A stretch of 64,000 nt of DNA from positions 62,001 to 126,000 of the forward strand of contig NZ_QKSM01000002.1 in the NCBI RefSeq assembly GCF_003234185.1, written 5' to 3'. Of this stretch, positions 24,866 to 33,096 are shown in pieces (position 1 is the stretch's first letter; every line of letters begins with the position of its first letter). The notes below the pieces were generated by a model. That model was given only the letters and a program-made list of their open reading frames with translations, did not search any database and was not told where the DNA came from. Source of the DNA: Curtobacterium sp. MCSS17_008 (GTDB lineage: Bacteria; Actinomycetota; Actinomycetes; Actinomycetales; Microbacteriaceae). The translations under genes and the position numbers were made by a program.

Positions 24866-25147
24866 TCACCGCAGGATCGCGAACCCGTCGCCGTCGCCGT
24901 GCGGCACGACGCTCCGCAGCGCGACGTCGGTCACCGTCGCCGTCGGCGGTCCCGTGCGCAGCAATCCCACGAGTGCGTCCACCGCCTCGGACGGCCCCTC
25001 GGCCTCGACCTCGACCGTCCCGTCGAACAGGTTCCTGGCGTACCCGGCGAGCTCGAGCCCGTCCGCCTTGCGTGCTGTCCAGTACCGGAAGCCGACCCCC
25101 TGGACGGAACCCGACACCACGGCGTGCACCCTCGTCACCGTCGTCAT
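24866..25147 (-). CDS. acyP: Acylphosphatase
   Basis: A 93-residue acylphosphatase, which hydrolyses carboxyl-phosphate bonds such as acetyl phosphate. The core VSGSVQGVGFRYWTARKA contains the catalytic Arg of the GFR motif, and the GYARNLFDGTVEVEAEG block contains the catalytic Asn. Length and both residues match the family. The start ATG is followed by MTTVTRVHAVV, the first strand. It lies between the MFS gene and the nrtR-nad cluster and is divergent from nrtR. Confidence 0.93.
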   Translation of the reverse strand: MTTVTRVHAVVSGSVQGVGFRYWTARKADGLELAGYARNLFDGTVEVEAEGPSEAVDALVGLLRTGPPTATVTDVALRSVVPHGDGDGFAILR

Positions 25148-25216
25148 GCCGCCAGGCTACGGGCGGTCGGGACGGCGCAGGTTACGGCGCTGTTCCGGTC
25201 TGGTGACACGGCTGAT

Positions 25217-25239
25217 AGTGTCATTACAACCCGAACACT
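25217..25239 (+). promoter_or_regulatory. Possible operator for the nrtR-nad cluster
   Basis: AGTGT and ACACT half-sites at 25217-25221 and 25235-25239 flank 13 bp in the short promoter region upstream of nrtR. The surroundings are unusually AT-rich for this genome. NrtR proteins bind palindromes upstream of NAD genes, so this is a candidate, but the match to known NrtR sites is weak. Confidence 0.35.
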
Positions 25240-25264
25240 TCGAGTCAGATTGACCTGAACCCGC

Positions 25265-25975
25265 ATGAGCGCATCGTCCGACGGCATCCGCGTCGCGGTC
25301 TCCACCGTCATCGTGGCGCTGCGCCCGCACCCCGACACCGGCGCTCCGGCGCTGTGGATGCCCCTCGTGCGACGGGTGACCGATCCGTACGAGGGGTCGT
25401 GGGCGCTCCCGGGCGGGTGGGTCGGCACGGACGAGGGGCTCGAGGACTCGGCGGCCGCACGCCTGCGCGAGACCACCAACGTGCAGCCGCGCTACCTCGA
25501 GCAGCTCTACGCGTTCGGCGACGTCGACCGGTCCCCGACCCGGGTCGTCTCGATCGTCTACTGGGCGCTCGTGCACCCGGACGAGGCGGACTCGGTGCCC
25601 GACGACTGGAACGTGCGCTGGTTCCTGGCGGACGAGCACCCGCCGCTGGCCTTCGACCACGACCGGATCGTCGACTACGCGCTCTGGCGCCTGCGCAACA
25701 AGGTGTCGTACTCCCGCATCGCGCAGGCGTTCCTGGGGGACCGGTTCACCCTCGCCGAGCTCCGCGGCGTCTACGAGGCGGTGCTCGGACGGACCCTCGA
25801 TCCCGCGAACTTCCGACGGCAGGTCGCGCAGGGTGACGCCGTGCTGCCCACCGACGAGACGACGAGCGGGGACCGCCACCGTCCGGCCCGGCTCTACCGC
25901 TCGAACCCAGACTTGGCGTACGCCGACAACGGGCCGCTCACGGCCCCGGCCACCGCGAAGCCCCCGACCCGATAG
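25265..25975 (+). CDS. nrtR: NrtR-type Nudix regulator of NAD biosynthesis
   Basis: A 236-residue protein. An N-terminal Nudix domain (about 8-135) has IRVAVSTVIVALRP, WALPGGWVGTDEGLEDSAA and PTRVVSIVYWALVHPDE. A C-terminal winged helix (about 145-215) has WRLRNKVSYSRIAQAFL, TLAELRGVYEAVLGR and FRRQVAQGDAVLP. The Nudix box is degenerate (ARLRETTNV where RExxEExGU is expected), as in regulatory members that sense ADP-ribose or NAD derivatives without hydrolysing them. Location directly before nadA supports repression of the nad operon. Confidence 0.9.
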   Translation: MSASSDGIRVAVSTVIVALRPHPDTGAPALWMPLVRRVTDPYEGSWALPGGWVGTDEGLEDSAAARLRETTNVQPRYLEQLYAFGDVDRSPTRVVSIVYWALVHPDEADSVPDDWNVRWFLADEHPPLAFDHDRIVDYALWRLRNKVSYSRIAQAFLGDRFTLAELRGVYEAVLGRTLDPANFRRQVAQGDAVLPTDETTSGDRHRPARLYRSNPDLAYADNGPLTAPATAKPPTR

Positions 25976-25983
25976 GAACCACC

Positions 25984-27255
25984 GTGTCCATCGCGCTCAC
26001 CATCGACCGCATCTCGAACGGCAGGGCCGCCGGCAGCACCTGCACCCCCGACCTGGCGATGCCCAGCTGGGCGGTCGACGCCCTGCCCGGCTACGGACCG
26101 GGCTCGTCGATGTCCGACGTCATCCCGACGACCGCTCCGCGCCAGGGGAAGATCCCGGACGAGTACCAGCACGCCACCGACGAGGAGCTGCACGAGCGGA
26201 TCGAGCGGGCGAAGGCGACACTGGGGGACCGGGTCGTCGTGCTCGGGCACTTCTACCAGCGCGACGAGGTCGTGCGGCACGCGGACTTCCTCGGCGACTC
26301 GTTCCAGCTGGCCAACGCAGCCCTGACGAAGCCCGACGCCGAGGCGATCGTGTTCTGCGGCGTCCACTTCATGGCGGAGACGGCGGACGTCCTCGCCCGT
26401 GACGACCAGCGGGTCATCCTGCCGAACCTCGCCGCTGGCTGCTCGATGGCCGACATGGCCGACATCGACAGCGTCGAGGCGGCCTGGGCCGAGCTGACCG
26501 CGGTGTACGGCAGCGAGCCGGACGCCGACGGGCGCGTCCCGGTGATCCCCGTCACCTACATGAACTCCGCCGCCGACCTCAAGGCGTTCTGCGGACGCAA
26601 CGGCGGGATCGTCTGCACCTCGTCGAACGCCGCGACGGTGCTCGAGTGGGCTTTCGAACGCGGGCAGCGCGTCCTCTTCTTCCCCGACCAGCACCTCGGC
26701 CGGAACACCGCCAAGGCGATGGGGATCAGCACCGACCTCATGCCGATGTGGAACCCGCGGAAGCCACTCGGCGGCAACTCCGTCGCCGACCTCGAGGCGG
26801 CCCGCGTGGTGCTCTGGCACGGCTTCTGCTCCGTCCACCGCCGGTTCACGGTCGAGCAGATCGAGCAGGCCCGACGGGAGCACCCGGGCGTCCAGGTGAT
26901 CGTCCACCCCGAGTGCCCGATGGCCGTCGTCGACGCCGCGGACGCCGCGGGCAGCACCGACCTCATCCGCCGGACCGTCGCGGCCGCCACCGAACCGACC
27001 ACGTTCGCGATCGGCACCGAGATCAACATGGTGAACCGCCTCGCCGCCGAGTACCCGCAGCACACGATCTTCTGCCTCGACCCGGTCGTCTGCCCGTGCT
27101 CGACGATGTACCGGATCCACCCCGGGTACCTCGCCTGGGTGCTCGAGGCACTCGTCCGCGGCGAGGTCCTGAACGAGATCGTCGTCCCGGCGGACGTGCA
27201 GGCCGACGCCCGGGTCGCGCTCGAGCGCATGCTCGCCGCGAAGCCGCGCGGCTGA
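25984..27255 (+). CDS. nadA: Quinolinate synthase
   Basis: A 423-residue [4Fe-4S] enzyme that condenses iminoaspartate with dihydroxyacetone phosphate to quinolinate in de novo NAD synthesis. It has VVVLGHFYQRDEVVRHADFLGDS (first 20 bases of the substrate region), the cluster cysteines in VFCGVHFMAETA, IVHPECPMAV and PVVCPCSTMYRI, and the LEWAFERGQRVLFFPD block. It carries the N-terminal extension of about 45 residues seen in actinobacterial NadA. The GTG start has an AGGAAC site. It is 8 bp behind nrtR. Confidence 0.96.
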   Translation: MSIALTIDRISNGRAAGSTCTPDLAMPSWAVDALPGYGPGSSMSDVIPTTAPRQGKIPDEYQHATDEELHERIERAKATLGDRVVVLGHFYQRDEVVRHADFLGDSFQLANAALTKPDAEAIVFCGVHFMAETADVLARDDQRVILPNLAAGCSMADMADIDSVEAAWAELTAVYGSEPDADGRVPVIPVTYMNSAADLKAFCGRNGGIVCTSSNAATVLEWAFERGQRVLFFPDQHLGRNTAKAMGISTDLMPMWNPRKPLGGNSVADLEAARVVLWHGFCSVHRRFTVEQIEQARREHPGVQVIVHPECPMAVVDAADAAGSTDLIRRTVAAATEPTTFAIGTEINMVNRLAAEYPQHTIFCLDPVVCPCSTMYRIHPGYLAWVLEALVRGEVLNEIVVPADVQADARVALERMLAAKPRG

Positions 27256-27311
27256 CCGGCGCGACGCCCGACCCGACCCGGACCGAGACCGAGAGCAGCA
27301 GGGAGCACACC

Positions 27312-29012
27312 GTGCACGTCGTCATCGTCGGGTCCGGCATCGCCGGGCTCACCGCCGCGATCCGCGCGAGCACGCGGCACGACGTCACGCTCGTGACGAA
27401 GGGCGGGCTCGCGGACGGCGCGACCGCCGCAGCGCAGGGCGGCATCGCCGTCGCGCTCGGCGCCGACGACTCCGTCGCCCTGCACGAGCGCGACACCCAC
27501 ACCGCCGCCGCCGGCAGCGCGGACGCGCGGGCCGTCGCCGTGCTCTGCGCCGACGGGCCGGCCCGCGTCCGCGACCTCGTGGCGCTCGGTGTCCCCTTCG
27601 ACCGGACCGGTGACGCCGCGTCCCTCGAGCGCCACGGCGACGACCTGGCCCGCGGACGCGAGGCGGCGCACGGCCGCTGGCGCGTCGTGCGCGCCGACGG
27701 TGACGCCACCGGGGCAGCGATCGAGCGGACGCTGGTGGCGGCCCTGCTCCGACGACACGTCACGGTCCTGGAGCGCACGTGCCTCACCGACCTGGTCCTC
27801 CGCGACGGCGCCGTCGTCGGGGTCGACGTGCTCGACCTGTTCGGCGAACCCCAGCGGATCCTCGCCGACACGGTCGTGCTCGCTTCCGGGGGCGCCGGGC
27901 ACCTGTACCGCGAGACCACGAACCCGCTGGTCGCGACCGGTGACGGCGTCGCCGCCGCGTGGCGCGCCGGCGCGGTCGTCGCCGACCTGGAGTTCGTCCA
28001 GTTCCACCCGACCCGACTCGCCGTGCCCGGCGGCGGACTCGTCTCCGAGGCGGTCCGCGGCGAGGGGGCCGTGCTCCGCGACGCATCCGGGCGCCGCTTC
28101 ATGCCGGCGGTGCACCCGGACGCCGAGCTCGCCCCGCGCGACGTCGTCGCGCGGGGGATCGCCGCGGCGGTGCGCGACCAGGACGGCGAGCCCGTCCTCC
28201 TCGACGCCACCGGTCTGGATCCCGCGTTCCTCGTGGGACGCTTCCCGGGCCTCACCCGAGCGACGCGGGCGGCCGGGTTCGACTGGACCCGCGAGGGCGT
28301 CCCCGTCGCCCCGGCCGCCCACTACGCGATGGGCGGTGTCGCCACCGACGCCGAGGGCCGCACGAGCCTGCCCGGGCTCCTCGCCGTCGGCGAGGCGGCC
28401 TGCACCGGCGTCCACGGCGCGAACCGGCTCGCGTCGAACTCGCTGCTCGAGGGACTGGTCTTCGGCGTCCGCGCCGCGGACGCCGTCGGCGTGCCGCGTC
28501 CCGCGCGCCTGCGTCTGCGCGGTGACGTCGCGCTGCCCGTTCACGCGGTCCCGGACGACCGGGCGACGCACGAGGCGGCGGTGGTCCGTGCCTCCCGTCC
28601 GGACCGCACCGCTCACCGGTCGGGAGGGGACCGTCGGTCGGGAGGCACGGACCACCGTCCCGACGTCGACGACGTCCGCCGAGCGGTCCAGACCGAGATG
28701 ACGGAGCGGGTCGGGCTGCTCCGCGACGCGACGGGACTCGCCGCGGCCCGGCGTGCACTGGCAGCGCTCCGTCCGCCCACACCGCGGACGGTGCGCGACC
28801 ACGAGGACCGCGCACTGCTCGACCTGGCACGGGTGACGGCGCTCGCGGCCGAGGCCCGCACGGAGTCCCGGGGCGCGCACGCGCGGACCGACCATCCCGA
28901 CACCGACCCGTCCGTGCCGGCCAGCACCGCATGGGTGCGCGCCACGCGCCCGGGAGCCGCCACCGACCCCGTCGTCACCGAATCGACCGTCCCACAGGGA
29001 GTCCCCGCATGA
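27312..29012 (+). CDS. nadB: L-aspartate oxidase with a repeat-derived insertion
   Basis: A 566-residue FAD flavoprotein that oxidises aspartate to iminoaspartate for NadA. It has VIVGSGIAGLTAAIRAS, AAAQGGIAVAL, the SGGAGHLYRETTNP and EFVQFHPTR substrate motifs and EAACTGVHGANRLASNSLLE. Residues about 424-448 lie between the flavin domain and the C-terminal helical domain and are encoded by the family-1 inverted repeat. They read as a low-complexity RTAHRSGGDRRSGG segment. The C-terminus after residue 500 is also loose and Thr/Pro-rich. The GTG start has an AGGGAG site. It overlaps nadC. Confidence 0.94.
   Translation: MHVVIVGSGIAGLTAAIRASTRHDVTLVTKGGLADGATAAAQGGIAVALGADDSVALHERDTHTAAAGSADARAVAVLCADGPARVRDLVALGVPFDRTGDAASLERHGDDLARGREAAHGRWRVVRADGDATGAAIERTLVAALLRRHVTVLERTCLTDLVLRDGAVVGVDVLDLFGEPQRILADTVVLASGGAGHLYRETTNPLVATGDGVAAAWRAGAVVADLEFVQFHPTRLAVPGGGLVSEAVRGEGAVLRDASGRRFMPAVHPDAELAPRDVVARGIAAAVRDQDGEPVLLDATGLDPAFLVGRFPGLTRATRAAGFDWTREGVPVAPAAHYAMGGVATDAEGRTSLPGLLAVGEAACTGVHGANRLASNSLLEGLVFGVRAADAVGVPRPARLRLRGDVALPVHAVPDDRATHEAAVVRASRPDRTAHRSGGDRRSGGTDHRPDVDDVRRAVQTEMTERVGLLRDATGLAAARRALAALRPPTPRTVRDHEDRALLDLARVTALAAEARTESRGAHARTDHPDTDPSVPASTAWVRATRPGAATDPVVTESTVPQGVPA
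28581..28655. repeat. Family-1 inverted repeat inside nadB
   Basis: Arms gtggtccgtgcctcccg (28581-28597) and its exact complement (28639-28655), 17 bp each, separated by 41 bp. They lie in frame inside nadB and encode a disordered linker. The sequence matches the cgtgcctcccgtccg repeat found in the intergenic hairpins. Confidence 0.85.
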
Positions 29013-29932
29013 CCAGCACCACCGGAGCCGTCGCCGGAGCGACCGCCGTCGCCCCGTCCGATCCCGGCTCGATCCCGCCGCACGCCCTGCGTCGGGTCGT
29101 CGAGACGGCGCTCGAGGAGGACGCGCCCTGGGGTGACGTCACCAGCGAGACGCTCATCCCGGCGGATGCGGTCGCGACCGCCGTCCTCGCCGCTCGGGAA
29201 CCGGGCGTGCTCGCCGGCGGCGGCGTCTTCACGGCGGTGATGCAGGCGGTCGACCCGACGATCCGCACCGAGCTGCACGTGTCCGACGGGTCGGCGTTCA
29301 CGGCGGGTCAGGTCCTGGCGACCGTGTCGGGACCCGCGCGGGCGGTGCTCCGGGCCGAGCGGGTCGGCCTCAACCTCGTGCAGCGGATGTCGGGCATCGC
29401 GACCCTCACCGCGCGGTACGTCGAAGCCGTCGCCGGCACCCGGACCCGTGTCGCCGACACCCGGAAGACCACTCCGGGCCTGCGCGCGCTCGAGCGGTAC
29501 GCGGTGCGCTGCGGCGGCGGGCACAACCACCGGAACTCGCTCTCCGACGCGGTGCTCGCCAAGGACAACCACCTGGCGGTGCTCCTCGCCGGCGGGACCT
29601 CGATCGGGGACGCCGTCCGCGACGCTCGGCGTCGCCTCGGACACACCGTGCACCTGGAGGTCGAGGTCGACCGGCTCGACCAGGTCGAACCCGTGGTCGC
29701 GGCTGGCGTCGACACGATCATGCTCGACAACTTCACGCCCGAGCAGCTCGTCGAAGGGGTGCGGCTCGTCGCGGGCCGCGCGCTCGTCGAGGCCTCCGGT
29801 GGGGTGTCGCTCGAGACCGTCGGCCGGATCGCCCGCACCGGCGTCGACGTCGTCTCCGTCGGCGCGCTGACCCACTCGGCCCGCGCGCTCGACCTCGGGC
29901 TCGACGTCGACGTGACGACCGCCGTCGACTGA
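29009..29932 (+). CDS. nadC: Nicotinate-nucleotide diphosphorylase (quinolinate phosphoribosyltransferase)
   Basis: A 307-residue enzyme converting quinolinate and PRPP to nicotinate mononucleotide. It has EEDAPWGDVTSETL, ERVGLNLVQRMSGIAT, DTRKTTPGLRALERYAVRCG (active-site region), NHRNSLSDAVLAKDNHL and IMLDNFTPEQL. The ATG overlaps the nadB stop. The first 25 residues are an Ala/Val/Pro extension not found in compact NadC. Confidence 0.96.
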   Translation: MTSTTGAVAGATAVAPSDPGSIPPHALRRVVETALEEDAPWGDVTSETLIPADAVATAVLAAREPGVLAGGGVFTAVMQAVDPTIRTELHVSDGSAFTAGQVLATVSGPARAVLRAERVGLNLVQRMSGIATLTARYVEAVAGTRTRVADTRKTTPGLRALERYAVRCGGGHNHRNSLSDAVLAKDNHLAVLLAGGTSIGDAVRDARRRLGHTVHLEVEVDRLDQVEPVVAAGVDTIMLDNFTPEQLVEGVRLVAGRALVEASGGVSLETVGRIARTGVDVVSVGALTHSARALDLGLDVDVTTAVD

Positions 29933-29938
29933 ACGCCC

Positions 29939-31099
29939 GTGTTCTACCTGGACCGCGCCGCGACCACCCCCGTGCGCCGCGAGGTGCTCGAGGCCATGTG
30001 GCCCTACCTGACCGGTGTCTTCGGCAACCCCTCGTCGCCGCACGCGGTGGGCGACGCGGCCGCCCGCGGGCTGGCCGACGCCCGTGCCGCGGTCGCGACG
30101 TTCCTCGGCTGCCGACCGGGCGAGGTCGTGTTCACGTCCGGGGGCACCGAGGGGGCGAACACCGCCGTGAAGGGCATCGCGCTCGCCGCACCGCGTGGTC
30201 GCCACGTCGTCACGAGCGCGATCGAGCACGAGGCCGTCCTCGAGAGCTGCCGGTACCTCGAACGGCACCACGGCTTCGACGTCACCGTCGTCCCGGTCGC
30301 CCCCGACGGGCTGGTGTCCCCGGAAGCGCTCGCCGCCGCGGTCCGGCCGGACACCACCCTGGTGTCCGTCGCGCACGCGGACAACGAGATCGGTACCGTG
30401 CAGGACCTGCCGGCACTCGCCGCGGTCGCGCACGGCGTCGGCGCACGCTTCCACACCGACGCGGTGCAGAGCGCCCCGTGGCTGCCCGTGGGGCTCGACC
30501 GGCTCGGGGTCGACGCGCTGTCGTTCTCGGGACACAAGCTCGGTGCCCCGAAGGGCACGGGCGTGCTCGCGGTCCGCGGCGGGGTACCGCTCGAACCGCT
30601 CCTGCACGGCGGTGGCCACGAGCGGGGGAGGCGCTCGGGCACGGAGGACGTCGCCGGCGCCGTGGCGATCGCCACCGCGGTCGCGATCGCCGCTGCCGAG
30701 CGCGACGACGCTGCCGCCCGCGCCACGGGGACGCGGGACGCACTCGTGCGGGGCGTCCTGGCGTCCGTGCCCGGCGCGGTGCTGACGGGGGCCGCCGAGC
30801 GGCGGCTCCCGGGACACGCGTCGTTCTGCTTCCCCGGGGTCCCGGACGGTCCGGCTGCTGTCAACGGCGAGACCGTCCTGCTCGAGCTCGAGCAGCGCGA
30901 CGTCGTGTCGTCGTCGGGGAGCGCCTGCGCAGCCGGGAGCACGGAGGCGTCCCACGTCCTCACCGCGCTCGGTCTGTCGGCGGACACCGCGAGGACGGCG
31001 CTCCGGTTGACGTTCGACGCGGGCCTGGCGGACGAGGACGTCCCGGTCGTCGTGGCCGCGGTGGCCGAGGCCGTGGCGACCGTGCGCGCCCTCGTCTAG
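29939..31099 (+). CDS. nifS: Cysteine desulfurase (NifS-like) of the nad operon
   Basis: A 386-residue PLP enzyme that liberates sulfur from cysteine. It has YLDRAATTPVRREVLEAM, FTSGGTEGANTAVKG, HADNEIGTVQDL, the PLP-Lys site LSFSGHKLGAPKGTG and the catalytic Cys loop SSSGSACAAGSTEASH. Placement directly behind nadC (6-bp gap) suggests it repairs or builds the iron-sulfur cluster of NadA, as NifS beside nadB does in Bacillus. The start is a GTG at 29939. Confidence 0.92.
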   Translation: MFYLDRAATTPVRREVLEAMWPYLTGVFGNPSSPHAVGDAAARGLADARAAVATFLGCRPGEVVFTSGGTEGANTAVKGIALAAPRGRHVVTSAIEHEAVLESCRYLERHHGFDVTVVPVAPDGLVSPEALAAAVRPDTTLVSVAHADNEIGTVQDLPALAAVAHGVGARFHTDAVQSAPWLPVGLDRLGVDALSFSGHKLGAPKGTGVLAVRGGVPLEPLLHGGGHERGRRSGTEDVAGAVAIATAVAIAAAERDDAAARATGTRDALVRGVLASVPGAVLTGAAERRLPGHASFCFPGVPDGPAAVNGETVLLELEQRDVVSSSGSACAAGSTEASHVLTALGLSADTARTALRLTFDAGLADEDVPVVVAAVAEAVATVRALV

Positions 31100-31179
31100 A
31101 CGTGTACTAGACGTTCTACTCCATTGTTGGGGTCGTGTCCCCCCTTCTGCGGACAGCGCTCGTCCGTCACGATGGGGGC

Positions 31180-31446
31180 ATGGCGAACGCGATCACGACC
31201 CGGGCTCGGCGGGGGGACCACTTCCGGGCGGTCCAGCTCCTCCCGGCCCCGGCCACGGTCGTCGCGCTCGCCGTCGCCGCGCAGCACGACCTCGGAACCG
31301 CCCCGTTGGGCGTCATCGCGACCGTGGGCGCCCTCGCCACCGTGGCCAGCGCGCTGCTGCCGATGGCCCACCCCGCGGCACTCCGTCGCTCGATGCCCGC
31401 ACCGAGCGAGACCGACCGGTACCGAGGGGACACCGGCCAGCGCTGA
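31180..31446 (+). CDS. Small membrane or hydrophobic hypothetical protein
   Basis: An 88-residue protein with no recognised family. After a basic N-terminus (MANAITTRARRGDHFR) there is a hydrophobic region in two parts (AVQLLPAPATVVALAVAA and IATVGALATVASALLPMA), so one or two membrane segments are likely. The ATG at 31180 follows a GGGGG run; an in-frame GTG at 31135 would add 15 residues. Codon use fits the genome. It lies between nifS and an opposing gene. Confidence 0.5.
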   Translation: MANAITTRARRGDHFRAVQLLPAPATVVALAVAAQHDLGTAPLGVIATVGALATVASALLPMAHPAALRRSMPAPSETDRYRGDTGQR

Positions 31447-31498
31447 GGAACACCACCGAGACCAGCACCGTGCGGTCCCGTCCCCCGTGGGACCCGCG

Positions 31499-31570
31499 GT
31501 GCCCCGACCGGACACGGAACCCCTGACCGTGTCCGGCGCGGGGCACGACATCCCCTGTCGTCGTGCCCCG
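31499..31570. terminator. Two mutually exclusive hairpins sharing one arm
   Basis: Hairpin A pairs gtgccccg/ccggacacgg (31499-31517) with ccgtgtccgg/cggggcac (31527-31546). Hairpin B pairs cggggcacgac (31539-31549) with gtcgtgccccg (31560-31570). They share 31539-31546, so only one can form. A third weaker stem is at 31473-31498. They sit between convergent genes as bidirectional terminators. Confidence 0.75.
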
Positions 31571-31629
31571 GCGAACGCCGCGCCCGTCGTGGACGCGGCG
31601 CCGGACCCTGATCGGCGCCGCACCCCCTG

Positions 31630-32127
31630 TCAGTCCACGACGGGTCGCGGTGCCGTCACCGCTGCCGCGGAGTCCGGCGGTTCCGGTGTGCCCGGCCACA
31701 CGTAGTCCAGGTCGTCGGGCACGTCCGGGAACAGCGGGCGGTAGTGCTCCGGCGCCTTCTGCACCAGCTTCGACCGGTGCGACCGGTGCACGGCCGGGTC
31801 GGCGTTCCACGCGGGGACCAGGAAGTCCCCGCGCTCGTACGCCGCGAGGTCCTCCGGCACCCGGCCGAGGTCGAGCAGCGTCTTCTCGAGGCAGGTGTCG
31901 GCGTGTCCGCGCTCGAGCCAGACCCGGCACGTCGCGTCCTGGTACGCCATGAGCGCCGGTCGGTACCCGCGCCACATGGCGACGACCGGGTGGTGCTGCC
32001 ACCCGTAGTCCGGCAGGGTCAGGGCACGCATGACCTGGAGCGTCTCGACGCGCTGCTTGCCCAGCCGCTTGTCGTCGAGCACCTCGGCGGAGGCGCGGAA
32101 GTCGGCGTACGGCAGGAACGTCTGCAT
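31630..32127 (-). CDS. MSMEG_6728 family protein, pyrimidine-dimer glycosylase-like
   Basis: A 165-residue protein of the Pyr_excise (T4 endonuclease V-like) family common in actinobacteria as MSMEG_6728. Signature residues are MQTFLPYADFRASAEVLDDK, RLGKQRVETLQVMRALTL, and YGWQHHPVVAMWRGYRPAL. The fold is associated with excision of pyrimidine dimers, though activity of this branch is unproven. Because Glu23-like catalytic residues are hard to assign, DNA-repair function is inference. The ATG at 32127 is the family's conserved start. Confidence 0.83.
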   Translation of the reverse strand: MQTFLPYADFRASAEVLDDKRLGKQRVETLQVMRALTLPDYGWQHHPVVAMWRGYRPALMAYQDATCRVWLERGHADTCLEKTLLDLGRVPEDLAAYERGDFLVPAWNADPAVHRSHRSKLVQKAPEHYRPLFPDVPDDLDYVWPGTPEPPDSAAAVTAPRPVVD

Positions 32128-32214
32128 CACCCGGACGCTACGCCGGGCGGCTGGCACACGACACAAGACGTCACACCCGAGCAGGCTCGCGGACGGCGTG
32201 TGAGCATCGAGCGC

Positions 32215-32808
32215 ATGGACGGAGCACTCGTCGTCGGCGTCAGCGGCAGCCCATCGGACCCCTCGCGCACGTCGACCCTCGTGGCGGCGACCGTGGCGCG
32301 GCTCGCCGAGGACCTGCCGGACGCCCGGACCCGGACCGTCGAGATCGGTCCGCTGCTGGCCGACCTCGGGGCTGCGGGGTCGCGGGAGGCGATGGCACCG
32401 GCGACCCGTGAGGCCCTCGAGACGGTCGAGGCCGCCGACGTCCTGGTCGTCGGCAGTCCCGCGTTCCGTGCCGCGTACTCCGGCGCCTTCAAGCTCTTCT
32501 TCGACTGGGTCGGCCAGTACGACCTCGTCGACACCCCCGTGCTCCTGACGGCCACCGGCGGCAGTGACCGGCACGCCCTGCTCGTCGAGCACCAGATGCG
32601 TCCGCTGTTCGGGTTCTTCCAGTCGACGACCCTGCCGCTCGGCGTGTTCGGCAACGAGCGGGACTTCACGAAGCGGGAGGGTGGCTACGACATCGCGAAC
32701 GTCGACCTCGAGCTGCGCATCGACCAGGCGGTCCGGCGGGCGCTGCCGATCGTCCGCGGGGGCTTCGCGGCCGTCGGCGCCGAGGTGCGTCGCCCCGCTG
32801 ACTTCTGA
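32215..32808 (+). CDS. NAD(P)H-dependent FMN reductase
   Basis: A 197-residue flavodoxin-fold reductase of the FMN_red family, likely supplying reduced FMN. The phosphate loop is VVGVSGSPSDPSRTS, followed by the SPAFRAAYSGAFKLFFDWVG flavin motif and LTATGGSDRHALL. It resembles SsuE/MsuE-type partners of two-component monooxygenases. The ATG at 32215 is used; a GTG at 32200 would add five residues. No monooxygenase is adjacent, but an LLM enzyme lies at 11658. Confidence 0.87.
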   Translation: MDGALVVGVSGSPSDPSRTSTLVAATVARLAEDLPDARTRTVEIGPLLADLGAAGSREAMAPATREALETVEAADVLVVGSPAFRAAYSGAFKLFFDWVGQYDLVDTPVLLTATGGSDRHALLVEHQMRPLFGFFQSTTLPLGVFGNERDFTKREGGYDIANVDLELRIDQAVRRALPIVRGGFAAVGAEVRRPADF

Positions 32809-32826
32809 CCCGTCCGCGAGGCCGCT

Positions 32827-32975
32827 CCGGTCGCACGGCACGCCGTCGGCGTCCCGTTCCGGTCGCACGGACATGCCGCCGGCGTCCCGTTCCGGTCGCG
32901 AGACATGCCGCCGGCGTCCGTTGCGGTCGCGAGACATGCCGCCGGCGCCAGAGGTGAGCGGCGTGTTGTGCGACC
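32827..32975. repeat. Family-2 repeat array (ccggtcgcacgg units)
   Basis: Four tandem units of 31-33 bp begin at 32827, 32859, 32892 and 32923 (ccggtcgc...gccgccggcgtcc). They are capped by gtgagcggcgtgttgtgcgacc (32954-32975), which is inverted relative to the unit heads. The cap matches the one at 18423-18444 in 20 of 22 bases. A family-1 hairpin follows at 33029. Confidence 0.88.
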
Positions 32976-33028
32976 AGGGCTGCCGCCACGAGTCACCGGG
33001 AAGCGGGGAGCGAGGCGCCTCCACGGGG

Positions 33029-33072
33029 CGGACGGGAGGCGCGGGGCGGCGCCGCCACGGGCCTCCCGTCCG
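33029..33072. terminator. Family-1 hairpin
   Basis: Arms cggacgggaggc (33029-33040) and gcctcccgtccg (33061-33072), with an inner ggcggcgccgcc palindrome. It sits between the convergent FMN reductase and aroQ genes, just after the family-2 array. Confidence 0.75.
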
Positions 33073-33096
33073 GTGACGCGCGGGCGGGGCGGCGTG

